Part shown: piece by piece, positions 43,443 to 53,850 of the stretch
Numbering within the stretch: position 1 is the stretch's first letter
Layout: the number at the start of each line of letters is the position of its first letter
Assembly: GCA_014621425.1 (NCBI GenBank)
Contig: JAANBB010000007.1
Span: 62,001-126,000, forward strand
DNA from: Cylindrodendrum hubeiense
Taxonomy: Eukaryota; Ascomycota; Sordariomycetes; Hypocreales; Nectriaceae
DNA: 64,000 nucleotides
Direction of reading: 5' to 3'
Position numbers and translations under genes: made by a program
The notes under the pieces: generated by a model
What the model was told of the DNA's origin: nothing
What the model saw: only the letters and a program-made list of their open reading frames with translations
Database searches by the model: none

Positions 43443-44264
43443 CTATTCTCTAAACCGCGATGCTGCGGAGAAACCGCCATCGATGACAAAGTCGGCGCCG
43501 TCGATAAAGCTTGCTTCTGGGCTCGACAAGAATGCCACAAGAGCCGCAATATCGTCTGAACAACCGGCTCTAGAGACCGGACTTTCCTTGATCATGTGTC
43601 TAATCTGATCTCCTGCGGCACTCTCCAACTCTTTGCGTACCATTGCCGTTTTGATCACGCCTGGGCTGACCGTGTTCAGCCTCACACCATGTTCCTGCCC
43701 TTTTCGGACGGCAGCTTGAACACGGACGACATTTCCCCATTTCGCGATACCGTATGCCATAGCAGTCGAGCCCTCCAGGTCAATGGCCTCGTGTGTAAGC
43801 AGTTGCTCTCTTGGACATGTTGCGAGATGCTTCTCCAGCTCTGGACTGATGGCCTTCTGCATCATGTGGCCAGCGATGCTCGCAATTGAAGTCAACGAAG
43901 AGCCTGAAGGCATGACTTCGAGAAAAGCATCAATGACATTCGCCGTTCCAAGTAGATCCACCTCGTAAACTTGTCTGGCTGTGCCCATCGCGGGAGAAAT
44001 ACCAGCCGTGTTGACGACCGTCTGGAGCCTGCTCTTCCCGGAAGCGAACTTGGCGAGCTTCTCTACGGACTCGTAGTCTGAAACATCCACAGTTTGTGTT
44101 TCGATCTCATGGCCGTCATTCCGGAGAGTGTTTGCAGCGGAGTTGAGCACGGCTTCTGAGTAGTCGGCGATAATCACTCGCTGGCCGGCGCCGAGTCGCC
44201 GTGCGATGGCGAGGCCCATACCTCCAGCTCCGATTATGAGTAGTCCGTTTTGATACGCAGCCAT
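43443..44264 (-). CDS. Short-chain dehydrogenase/reductase (SDR)
   Basis: Intronless, 273 residues. The coenzyme-binding motif is 'LLIIGAGGMGLAIARRLG', a variant of TGxxxGxG. 'VDVSDYESV' marks the adenine-side Asp and 'VVNTAGISPAMG' replaces NNAG. The catalytic Ser lies in 'LTSIASIAGHM' and the YxxxK is 'AYGIAKWGN'. The C-terminus 'PEASFIDGADFVIDGGFSA' is classical for SDRs of the 3-oxoacyl-ACP-reductase/secondary-alcohol type. Between Ser and Tyr lies an unusually long insert (about 35 residues), which likely caps the active site. The cofactor is probably NAD(H), judged from 'IADYSE' after strand 2. The substrate is unknown and there is no clear cluster context. Confidence 0.87.
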   Translation of the reverse strand: MAAYQNGLLIIGAGGMGLAIARRLGAGQRVIIADYSEAVLNSAANTLRNDGHEIETQTVDVSDYESVEKLAKFASGKSRLQTVVNTAGISPAMGTARQVYEVDLLGTANVIDAFLEVMPSGSSLTSIASIAGHMMQKAISPELEKHLATCPREQLLTHEAIDLEGSTAMAYGIAKWGNVVRVQAAVRKGQEHGVRLNTVSPGVIKTAMVRKELESAAGDQIRHMIKESPVSRAGCSDDIAALVAFLSSPEASFIDGADFVIDGGFSAASRFRE

Positions 44265-45098
44265 TTTATTGATGTAGTAATGAAAGTCGAGGTTGGAAGG
44301 TGTGACCTACTGTCTAGGAAGGAGTACGTACGTGGACTTTATATTAAAACATCTTGTCTTCGTCGGCTGTTCTTTTACAAGTGGCTACTGAATCAGATCA
44401 TCTCATCTACATGGCATCTGACCGCAAGTGGCGGGGTCTGGGGAATGTGATTGGCCTCACACTAGAGCTGAAATTGAAGCACAAGGGGGTAAACGGAGTC
44501 GGGGAGTTTGACGGCCCCGACAAGGATGAGGAGCCCCGAAATATGGCACTAGCGTAGTGCCTCTATTTGAAGTCTGCTCTAGAAATTATGCATTCCTTGA
44601 TTGTGAGCTACATCTAGTCTTGAGCAGCATGCACTAGGTTACTGGTAAAGGCCCTGCAGGTGATGGTTTTGCTTAGGCCGATAGTAGGCATTATGAAGGT
44701 GGTATGGTTTAATTGATATATGTATTATCTATCTACGCTGAGTTTAAATTATCAGTGTAATTCACAGCAGCCCGCTGCGTAGTCCTCAATTACTACGTCA
44801 GGTGTCCGCCGGGTCCAAATGGGGTATGGCCTTGACAGAAGGTATGACAAATATTTGTGCGATCACGCTTTTATTAGTGATGTCCAAGTCCGGAGGCTCG
44901 GGCTTTAGATGCGCTCCGTTGCAAGCACTCGGGGCTGCAAGAAGGCTCGGGGCTACAAGTAGAGTCCGGAACGTCTGTAATCATGATAAATAATGTCTTT
45001 CACCCAACCCACAACGTACGATGTTGCATTACTGCTCTACCGATTTACGCTCCTGACTTTCACTCCATTTTATTCTCCATTTTCTCTTATCCTTTGCC
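44265..45098. other. Divergent intergenic region, 830 bp
   Basis: Shared promoter region of the SDR (minus) and the HSL-type hydrolase (plus). No coding segment is supported. Confidence 0.5.
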
Positions 45099-46175
45099 AT
45101 GGCCAGCCACATTCCCGAGACGCTATCCTTGGGTGACAAGGCCAAACTCATCCTACTCATTCCAAAGATGCTAGCCATCGGGTCATTCGACTTTTTTCGA
45201 AGGACGTGGGCTAGGAAATCCATCAGCCGTAAAAGTCTCAAGCGCGATGTACAAAGAGCTGTTGCAAGTTGCTTTGGGCTTCTATCAACCAGCCAAACTC
45301 GCGCATTAATGGGTAGAACGAGTGGTCAAATAATTATTCACGACTGCGAGTCAAAGCAGCTCCGTCATACCCCGATACTGCTTGACGATACCGACAGCTT
45401 CCCGCCAGCTACGCTACACTTCATTGACTGTGAGCCACGGGATACTGGGAGGGTTTATCTTTACTTCCATGGCGGCGGTTACTCGATGCCATTTCAAGGA
45501 GTCGATTTCCCCTTGATGGAAGCCACGACTGCTGGTGCTTTTTTGGTCGTGCTGGAATACTCTCTGGCTCCAGAGTGCAAGTACCCAGTGCAGCTTGCTC
45601 AGGCTGGAGCGGCCTTGCGCTTCTTGCTGAAAAGTCGCCAATTGTCTGATATCATTATCGGAGGTGACTCCGCCGGGGGCAATTTGACGCTTTCTCTGCT
45701 TGCTCATTTACGAACGCCTCATCCGCGTATAACGCCGGTTATATCTCCGGGTGGAGCTAAGGATAAGCTACTCGGTGCCATTGCCAGCAGCCCAAGGGTA
45801 AGCGCAAAAACCACGTATCCGAGTATTACGTCGAATGCTGGCAAGGATTATTTAAATATTGAGAGTCTGGAGAATATTGTTACCAACTGGGGCCCATTGC
45901 CGGAGGTGTGGGCTGGAGCAGCACATGGCGATAGTGCCTTTTGGCGTGATATCCGTGCTGAACGCGTTCTCCTCTTAGCAGGAGCAGACGAGATTTATCG
46001 TGATGGCGTTATAGAAGCAGGAATGATTATGGGGGCACAAGAATCTTCTGGGTCGCCAGTACAGATTGTGGTTTGCCCTGGCGAGGTTCATGTACAGATG
46101 ATGCTGGACTATGGGCTAGGGATTACAGACGGATATATGCTTACAGCAGCCCTCAGCTGGCTCAAATCATTATAA
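45099..46175 (+). CDS. Alpha/beta-hydrolase fold-3 (hormone-sensitive-lipase family) esterase
   Basis: Intronless, 358 residues. The HSL-family oxyanion motif is 'YLYFHGGGYSMPF' and the nucleophile elbow 'IIGGDSAGGNLTLSL' (Ser in GDSAG). The catalytic Asp is in 'LLAGADEIYRDG' and the His in 'CPGEVHVQMM'. The N-terminal 75 residues are basic and amphipathic ('FDFFRRTWARKS') and may form a cap or membrane contact. Such enzymes hydrolyse short or medium acyl esters, including acetylated secondary metabolites. The frame is intact. It is a convincing enzyme of unknown substrate. Confidence 0.85.
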   Translation: MASHIPETLSLGDKAKLILLIPKMLAIGSFDFFRRTWARKSISRKSLKRDVQRAVASCFGLLSTSQTRALMGRTSGQIIIHDCESKQLRHTPILLDDTDSFPPATLHFIDCEPRDTGRVYLYFHGGGYSMPFQGVDFPLMEATTAGAFLVVLEYSLAPECKYPVQLAQAGAALRFLLKSRQLSDIIIGGDSAGGNLTLSLLAHLRTPHPRITPVISPGGAKDKLLGAIASSPRVSAKTTYPSITSNAGKDYLNIESLENIVTNWGPLPEVWAGAAHGDSAFWRDIRAERVLLLAGADEIYRDGVIEAGMIMGAQESSGSPVQIVVCPGEVHVQMMLDYGLGITDGYMLTAALSWLKSL

Positions 46176-46729
46176 AATGAATATTATAATGGAAGAAATA
46201 GATATTGATTTCTATATATCCTAGGGCTTGTGTTTATTTATATTTATTTAATTTATATTTATTTAATTCATATTTAATTAGCTAGTACTAGCTTATTAAT
46301 ATTAGGGTCAACGATTAAAACTCCAGGCTGGCTGCCAGTCCTAGCCTGCCAGATATACCTTTATAGTATTTAGTAGAACCGTGTCACTAAAAGAGGATGG
46401 GTCTACGGCCCTATCATGCTTGTAAAATGGCCTCTGAAACGGTACCTAGAACTCCTTTAATTAAGGTCCCAGCCTCCACAGTGACATTTATTACAGATTG
46501 GAGATAAAAGGTAGAATAGTTTATCCTTATCTCCGATGATAACTTTAGTACTTGTCGAGCTTAACCCTTAGATTCATACCAACTCATGTATCACACATGT
46601 TGTTGTCTGATGCGTTTGAATAGTAACACTCTTTGAGATTCTTGAATTCCTCTCGCTAATTTGCTAGATATCCCGTGGCTGTAGCTGGCGTCAAGAGACG
46701 TGGCTATAATTATCCTCCAATCAGCTGTT
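46176..46729. other. AT-rich intergenic, 554 bp
   Basis: Lies between the convergent hydrolase and MFS genes. A short AT-rich repeat block (tttatatttatttaa, twice) occurs at about 46235-46280. Nothing coding is seen. Confidence 0.5.
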
Positions 46730-48762
46730 CTAAGCAGTAATCTCCTCGTCCCTCTTCTCCCTCATCACCTCAAGGAACATGCGGTTCTTAGTGGCCATAT
46801 CCTCAGAGCTACCATAGTCCTTGAACACCTCGTCCATATCTTCCAATGACTTGCCGTTCGTCTCAGGGACAATATAAAAGGTCCATACAGCTGACAGGAA
46901 GCAAAAGACTGCGAAGAAGATATAGGCTCCGAAGCCGGTGTTCTGCACAAGAGGGGGAGTGACCAATCCCTAAGATTATGTTAGCTAACAAATTACCTGA
47001 TACTTGATAACGATCGAATTCTTACAATAATGAAGTTGTTGATCCAGTCTTGAGAAAATGTTAGCTTCGTTCAACTGTAATGGATTGATATTCTAGGGAA
47101 CTTACTTGAGCAAGTGGAAATGGCAACACCCTTGGCTCGGAGGGACGATGAGAAGATCTCAGCAGGCATAGCCCATGGGACGGGTCCCCAGCTGGCACCG
47201 AATGCAATCATGTAGAAGAGCAGGAATGCAACACTGGTCCATCCCGCATCCTGGTGAGCAGGCCAGTCATGCGAGAACTTGCCGACGAGAACAGCGATGA
47301 TGGCGTGGGCGACAAACATGGCCATGCTACCGATCATGAGGATGTTGCGTCGACCGAATCTGTCAAGGGTCCAAAGACTGGAGATGACACCGAAAAGCTG
47401 GGTAACGTTGAGAACACCGGACATGATCAGCTGCATGTTGTAGTCAAGGCCCATGGTTCTGCACGGAGAACGAGCGGTTAGCGAACAGAGTCATCAACAA
47501 GATCAGTCGAGTGGAAATTACCCAAAGAGAGTCGGCGAGTAGTAGATGAGGGCATTAATTCCAGTAAACTGCGATCAGTCAGCAACAATGTTCGTCAAGG
47601 GATAAAAAGAGCTTTACCTGTTGGAAGAACATCAGACCGGCACCAACATGGGTTCGTCGCCAGCATCCAGGCCTCAAGCAATCGGCCCACTGAGCGAACT
47701 CCAGCTTGAGCTTGCTTAGTGCTCCACCGTTGACCAGGTTGGGGTGACGCTGGGCGACAATTCCCTGCTGGAATCTCGATTCCGCAATGATGTCAACCCA
47801 CTCTCTCTGAACTCTCTCATCGGTGGCGGGGAGCTGTCGGAGCTTGGCCAGGTTGGCCAGGGCCTCGTCTTCACGGCCGTTGGCGGCCAACCATCGAGGA
47901 GAAAAGGGCAGCAGGATGGCGCCGAATCCGAGAAGCAGGCCGGGGATGATCTGGATGAGGAAGGGCAGCTGCCACGACCAGTGCGAGTCGATGTACTGGG
48001 TTCCGTAGGTGATCCAGAAGGAAATCACGATGCCGATGACGATGCTCAGCTCCTCGAACACAAGCAAAGTACCGCGAATTTCGGGGGGCGAGATCTCGGA
48101 GATGTACAAGGGGACGACGGCGCTCAACCTAGAGAGGTAATGTGTCAGCGGATGTCACAATTTGAGAAGTCCAGGCGGGTTAGCTCACATTCCAATACCA
48201 ATACCACCAATGAGTCGAGCAACAACGAGCATGCCATAGCTGATGGAGGCTGTCTGGAGAGCAGAGCCGATGGTGAAGATGACGACGGCGATCATGATGG
48301 AGTATTTTCGGGAGTAGGTGTCGGCGATCCAACCTTGGTTGAGAGCACCTGGAGTTCTTTGGTTAGTTCTCATCGTGGGGCGAGGATCTGAGTTTGAGCG
48401 TACCGAGGAAAGCACCAAGCGTGATCATGGCTGTCATGAGGCCCTTGTAGAATCCAGCGCCCGAAGCACCATCAGACACCTCGGGGAAGCGCTCGAGGAA
48501 CTGGTCCATGACGAGGGTCACGGAAATGACTCCCTGACTGTCGGAAAGGTTAGCGGTGCTCTGGCTCGCAATCGGCCGCGCTGGGAGCTTACTCGTATCC
48601 GAAGAGCAGGCCACCGATGGCACTGAAGGACGCGCAGAGGGCGACATAGCGCGAGGTGAAGATGCCCTTGAAGCCTGAAGGGCCGTAGGGCTGGACGTCC
48701 CACTCCGAAGACACGCCGCCTTCATCGTGTTCGGTTTCGAGTTTTGGATGGGGGCGCTCCAT
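46730..48762 (-). CDS. MFS sugar transporter (monosaccharide/polyol family)
   Basis: Eight exons: 48593-48762, 48404-48537, 48189-48348, 47618-48128, 47522-47568, 47106-47458, 47026-47048 and 46730-46969. They total 546 codons, 545 residues; all introns are GT-AG, 49-63 bp. One exon is only 23 bp. Sugar-porter signatures are present: 'FGYDQGVISV' in TM1, 'SRKYSIMIAV' after TM2, 'RLIGGIGIGMLSAVVPLYISEISPPEIRG' (shown by key words RLIGGIGIG and PLYISEISPPEIRG), 'FSPRWLA' and 'DRFGRRN'. 'PWAMPAEIFSSSLRAKG' and C-terminal 'VPETNGKSLEDMD' complete the set. Twelve membrane helices are expected, in the plasma membrane. It is divergent to a Zn2Cys6 regulator and near a Gfo/Idh/MocA dehydrogenase, suggesting uptake of a sugar or cyclitol. 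The exact substrate is unknown. Confidence 0.9.
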
Positions 48763-49610
48763 TGCGAGAGGACGAAGGCCAAGTCTGGGAATCGTTTGAG
48801 AAGGGTCTTGAGAAGAGGAGAATGCACAAGATGTGTCTGAGACGAGTGGATGTGCAACGGCGAACCGCGCAGACTTATATACTTTGTGTTGCGACCCGAC
48901 CCGAGTCGAGCAGGGCCGAGCAACGCTTTCGAGACAGCCAATCGGGGGCGCGCCAATTCGCTCGATGGGCATCTCCCCCGGTGAGCAGGGGGAACAGGCT
49001 CAACCATGGGGCCCGCGGGGATAAGTTGAGCCATCACATCCCCCGTGTCGATGGCCTAGTTCCCCCGTGTCATGCCCCGTCCGATGGGCTAGCCCCCCGT
49101 GTCATGCCCCATCTGATGCCCCATCTAATGCCCTGCTACCCCGTGTAGCGCCCCATCCACCACCCCGTCTATGCGCGGTTACCCCGTCTCGCCCCCTGCG
49201 GGAAACCCCAGAGCCTTCGAGCCAACCCCATCCCGTCCTCTTCGCAACTGGGGATCCCCGCGCTGTGTCGAGTCAGCCCACAGTCACCCCAATCCGCTAG
49301 CTCCAAAGTCAAGTTGGAGAAGGTCTAGCCGCCCACTACTGACCGCAGATCCGTGTGGGGTTAGAGTCGTGCGCGGTTTTGCTCCGGTTCGCCGGGCCAC
49401 GTACAAAGAGTGGCCACTGACGCCGCCAATTTCTGCTTGTGGATCGCGGGGAACTTTGCTCCGTCTTAAATTTCTGTCCCGTTTGCCCTCGGCCAGTGGA
49501 GAAACCGACAAATCTGCTTATTTTGGAAGTCCCCCCGTCTGTTCCCCAGACTATCGTCCGTGTATTGAAATCGAAAATCGAAAATCGACCCGGCTCGAGA
49601 TGGACGCGAA
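48763..49610. promoter_or_regulatory. Divergent promoter between transporter and regulator, C-rich repeat tract
   Basis: This 848-bp region separates oppositely oriented transporter and Zn2Cys6 genes. At about 49020-49200 it has a striking tract of repeated 'ccccgtgt' and 'atgccccat(c)' units, around ten CCCC cores in 180 bp on the + strand. A block with 'ccccgcg' at about 49257 fits a CreA/Mig1-type core (SYGGRG read on the other strand). A regulatory role is inferred from position and repetition only. Confidence 0.45.
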
Positions 49611-51655
49611 ATGTCTCCAGAGAAGAGTCCCGTCTCGCAAGTTGCTTGTTTGGTAAGCATTCGCCCCGTGCAATCCTGAGCGCATCGTGGCTTTCTGGGG
49701 TTCACTCAGTTCCTGGGACACCAGGGCTGGGATTCTGTTGGAACCACTCGTTGATAGTTGACTAGAATTGTCGAAAACGACACTCGAAATGTAGCTGGAC
49801 CAAGCCGTCTGGATCTGGCAGAAGCCACGAGGCATATGCATCATGCGACAGATGCATTGCGCTCGCAGAGACGTGCATCCCTGGTGATAACACCCGGTTT
49901 AAACATCACTCAGATGAGTACGACATCCGCCATGCATCCTGTCATCCTGTCCTTCTGTTGGAGATTATGCTGAACATCTCCGCACAGTCTTTCCCCTTCT
50001 GATCACCAGCAGTGGGTCAAATATCCAAGTCGAGGTGAGTATCCTCGTCCTATCCACAACACGGCATCAGTGGATATCAGTCTCTAACACTCACCCAGTT
50101 CGTTTCATTGACGAAACCGGAGACCTGGAGGCCATCTACAATCCAGATGACAAAACTTCCCCCGCGTTGGGCTTCGCATTCGACTCTCCAACCGGGGTGT
50201 CCCACAGCAGTGCCCCGACTCCACAACCTACCGGGCCACCAGCAGAGCGCCATGCCGTCACTTATCGCGGTAGGAGAAACAATCTGCGGAGCAACTCCCC
50301 TTTTCTGGATGAGAGAGCCCTGTCGGCCCTCCCTCTCGGGTCCATACTGGGGCTTTACAGCGACGCTGAATCATACGAGGGCAACTGCTTTCCACTTCAG
50401 AGCATGCAAGAAGCTAGGTTGATGAAGTACTACCTCGATTACATGTGCACTTGGGTACGTGCTGACCGCAATCATCTGTTCTGGACCCGGTCTAATATTC
50501 CTAGTTTGATCTCTGCGATGCTTCGCGACACTTTGCGCTAGAAGTGCCCCGGCGTGCAATGTCGAGCCCGACCCTTCTCAACGCCATCTTTGCACTCTCA
50601 AGCCGACACTTGAGTATCATGCACGAACAGTTTGACGAGTACGCGTCGACACGCTACCATCAAAACTGTCTTCATCAACTATCCAGCATCTCCAACAACT
50701 CCTCCGCCCTGGAAAATGACGATCTACTTGCAGCCACCATCCTGCTGCGAACCCTGGAAGAGCTTGATGGTGAGACACCCTGGTCCACTATTGTCGCCAC
50801 AGCTAACAGCCAATCTAGTTCCGCTGCTGGGCACCGATCACGAGGGCCACTTGCTTGGCATACAGGTCTTCATGAACGCACAGGACTCGACCGCCGTAGC
50901 AACTGGGCTCAGAAAGGCTGCGTTCTGGATCGGCCTCCGCCAAGAAGTCACCATGGCATTCGCCAGCCAGCGCTCCATCAAAATCTCGCTCACTCACAGC
51001 TTCATCGACCAGTCTTTCACAGCGGCCGGCGACGATGTGTGGGCAAATCGCATCATCGTGCACTGCGCCAACGTCATTGAATTCTGCTTTGGCGACGGCG
51101 ACCAAAAGGCGAGCGAGTACCTGGCCTTGAAGGAGTACGATGACGGCTGGCTGCATTCTCGCCCCTCATCTTTCCTGCCCCTAGCTTTCGGGCCAGCAGA
51201 TCCTAGTTCCGGTCACAAATTTCCCCAGATTGTGTACATGAATCATGCCGTAGGTGAGTAGATAACAACGCATGCGCATGACCAGAAGTGGGAAAGGAAT
51301 CTAACAGTTTCTGACAGTTATTGGGGTTGCTCACGGGATCCTGGCACGGTCCCTGCTGTTGTGCTACGACCCAACTCTCCCCAAACTAGGGCCCAGACGC
51401 ATGGAGGCCCAGAAATTACGCGAAGAGGAGGTCCAAGACGAGATCAGGCAGCTCTGCGGGATTGCGCTGTCGAATCGAGCGACCATTCCGGCAATGTTCA
51501 CAGCGTCTCTGGGAATTGCATCATGTGGAGATAGATTTAGCCGTGACGACGAGCGCGCGGCCTTGCTAGACGTTCTCATCAAAACCGAGACGGATCACTT
51601 CTGGCCGACAGCGGGCGCGCAGGACAGTTTGAAGAGGGCTTGGGGGTGGGACTGA
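49611..51655 (+). CDS. Zn2Cys6 transcription factor (Fungal_trans_2 type)
   Basis: Seven exons: 49611-49652, 49766-49896, 49988-50034, 50099-50454, 50505-50769, 50819-51253 and 51318-51655, 538 codons, 537 residues. The zinc cluster is split by intron 1. C13-x2-C16-x6-C23 is followed, after a long 17-residue linker, by C41-x2-C44-x6-C51. The basic residues R17-K18-R19-H20 lie in the first half. Exons 2-3 use a less usual donor (GTTTAA) that I chose because it alone restores frame. The large C-terminal part is helical and resembles fungal-specific TF domain 2 ('NAIFALSSRHLSIM', 'ENDDLLAATILLRTLEELD', 'AFWIGLRQEV'). It probably controls the divergent MFS transporter and the downstream dehydrogenase, by position only. 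Confidence 0.82.
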
Positions 51656-52346
51656 GGGGAAAAGCCGAGCAATAGGGAAGCCTCTTAATAATTAGGCCAA
51701 TTGCATTTGCCAGAGAGATCCAATCCATGCCAAGACTGCGAATACGTCGTATCCCGTCACACCATGAGCAAGCCATTCCCCACAGTAAGCCCTGGACAGG
51801 GTCGCAGCGAAGCGGAGTGCGGAGTGAGGGCGCGTCGGGGCGCGCTCGAAGGATGTGAGGGACGAGTAAAACAGGGAAGACGAAGCGGAGATTCACCGAC
51901 AATCGTCCCGGCGCAGGGGCTACTTGCCCCTGGTTCTGGGACAGGAAATCGAGCCCGGTTGGAGTCGCCCCCGCAGGACCGAATTGCCTCTGCCGCCGGT
52001 GATCTAGCCCCGGATTCTCAAAGCGGAAAAGCCTCCCGCCGTGTGAGACTGAATAAGTGGAGGACACAGACCTCAACCACCAACAACAGCCGGTTGAGCA
52101 AATCCGTCCTCGACCGCCGCTCCCTTGTGACTGCATGGCGTCGGCAATTATTGGACATACGCGAGTCTGGGGTTGGAATCAAAGGCTAGAGAAATGGACC
52201 TCCGCAGATCCAGCGAGTAGCCCACTTCCCCAGCCGTTCTGCCATTCCGGCCTATAAAGCACGATGCCAACCGGGCACATGGTCTCACATCTTCATTCTC
52301 TCTACCATCAATTCACCTCCCTCCTCCAATCTCTTTAAAATTAATC
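51656..52346. other. Intergenic, 691 bp
   Basis: Lies between the regulator and the dehydrogenase, both on +. The final 60 bp (ttcattctctctaccatcaattcacctcc) are a CT-rich leader. No gene is seen. Confidence 0.5.
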
Positions 52347-53472
52347 ATGGCCCCTCAGAAGCTCAAGATCGGCGTGGCAGGCCTCGGCCGCATGGGCAAG
52401 CGCCATGCCCTCAACTTCTTTGAGCAGGTGCCGCGTGCTGAGCTTGTCGCTGTTTCGTCACCAGACCCTGCGGAGAGGCAATGGGCCCAAGAAACCCTCG
52501 GAGAGTCGGGCGTGACTGTGTATGAGAACTACGATGACCTGATCCGACATGAGGGTCTTGAGGCTGTTTGCGTCGCATCGGCAACAGCTGTCCATGCTTC
52601 CCAAACCATTGCCGCCATCGCCGCTGGCAAGCATGTCTTGTGCGAGAAGCCCCTAGCAACCACCCCCGAAGTTGTGAGTTCAGTTGCTGGCCTTTTTGCG
52701 GGGTAGCACCAACTAATTTATATAGTCCCAAACTGTTGTCGACGCTGCGGCCAAGAGGCCAGACTTGAAGGTCATGTGTGGCTTCTCTAGACGCTTTGAT
52801 GAAAGCTACCGGGACGCGCATGCCAAGGTGAAGGCTGGTCTGATTGGACGACCTTCTGTGCTCCGAAGTCAGACTTGCGATGTTCTCGACCCTTCAGGTT
52901 TCTTCGTCGCCTATGCTGAGTTCAGTGGTGGCATCTTCGTTGATTGCTCCATCCATGACATCGACCTCGCACTGTGGTTCTTCGGTGAGGATGGTCATGG
53001 CAAGGTCAAGTCTGTCTCTGCCGTCGGCATCACCGCTGTCGAGCCCGACTTGAAGAAGCACAACGACCGCGATAACGCAGTCGGCCTTATCGAGTTCTCA
53101 GATGGACGCATCGTCCACCTGTACGCTTCACGCATGATGGCTGCCGGCCAGGAGGACTCGACTGAGATTATCGGCACCAAGGGCAAGCTGAGCGTCAACC
53201 TGCTGCCCACAGAAAACCTGGTGCGCATCTACCAGCCCGGTGGAATCAGGCACGAGCTCCCCCAGAACTACTGGGGCCGCTTCAAGAACGCCTTCAAGCA
53301 AGAAGCGATCGAGTTTTCTGCTTGCTGCCTGGATGATGTCGAGGTACCGGTCAAGCTTGCAACTGCCGTGGCGGCGGTGAAAATTGGCGCTGCCCTCCAG
53401 GAGTCGATGATTACTGGAAACAAAATTTGGTTCGACGAAAATGGCGAGAAGACGACCAAGGCACGACTGTAA
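52347..53472 (+). CDS. Gfo/Idh/MocA oxidoreductase (inositol 2-dehydrogenase-like)
   Basis: Two exons, 52347-52673 and 52726-53472 (52-bp GT-AG intron), 357 residues. The N-terminal Rossmann motif is 'KIGVAGLGRMGKRHA', and 'VCVASATAVHA' and 'HVLCEKPLATT' carry the family lysine (K of EKP). The C-terminal domain holds 'GGIFVDCSIHDIDLALWFFGE', containing the D-x3-H catalytic pattern (D of VDCSIH, H of IHDID), followed by 'EIIGTKGKLSV'. This is the complete family length. Relatives oxidise myo- or scyllo-inositol or sugars with NAD(P)+, and the overall pattern is closest to IolG-type enzymes. Beside an MFS sugar porter and a Zn2Cys6 gene it fits a small sugar/cyclitol-use unit. The substrate is inferred, not shown. 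Confidence 0.88.
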
Positions 53473-53640
53473 TTGTAGCATTATGGGTTAAATAGAGAAG
53501 CGCAGGGGAGCACTTCTTCGGATCGGGATCGGTCGCATTCTCAATGAGATGAGATCGGGTGCAGTTCACCCTCACTAACAAATAAACTCAGGCACATATT
53601 AGAGAAGGGAAATACTGCTCATTTGAAATGATAGTTGCAG

Positions 53641-53850
53641 TTCTATTTCATTAAAAACTGTCACTAGTGTGGTGGGAGAGTGCAGGAGACGCTCAGAAAC
53701 CCAACAACTCACCCACTGAACGGGTGTTGTGACCGTGCGGATGCCAGCACAATCGCGATGCATCCGTGATTTAGGTAAATGCATAGATAAAAGACTCTTA
53801 AAGTTAACAAAATAGACAAGCCTGACCAATGCTTGCACCAGCATCATCTG
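53641..53850 (+). repeat. Dispersed repeat family, copy C (partial)
   Basis: Collinear with the first 220 bp of copy B (19991-20490). Shared patterns are 'ttctattt', 'gtgcaggagacgctcagaaa', the 'agataaaagactct' block and 'aaaatagacaagcctgacc'. The match fades at about 53850, where the stop codon of the adjacent zinc-finger-like gene lies (53844-53846). Orientation is the same as copies A and B. Confidence 0.6.

Noticed and set aside
44250..44557. Short plus-strand frames just upstream of the SDR
   Set aside because: Fewer than 70 codons, lie in the divergent promoter, no family features.
47744..48391. 215-codon plus-strand frame opposite the transporter
   Set aside because: It crosses transporter introns and exons and is low-complexity; a shadow of the minus-strand codons.
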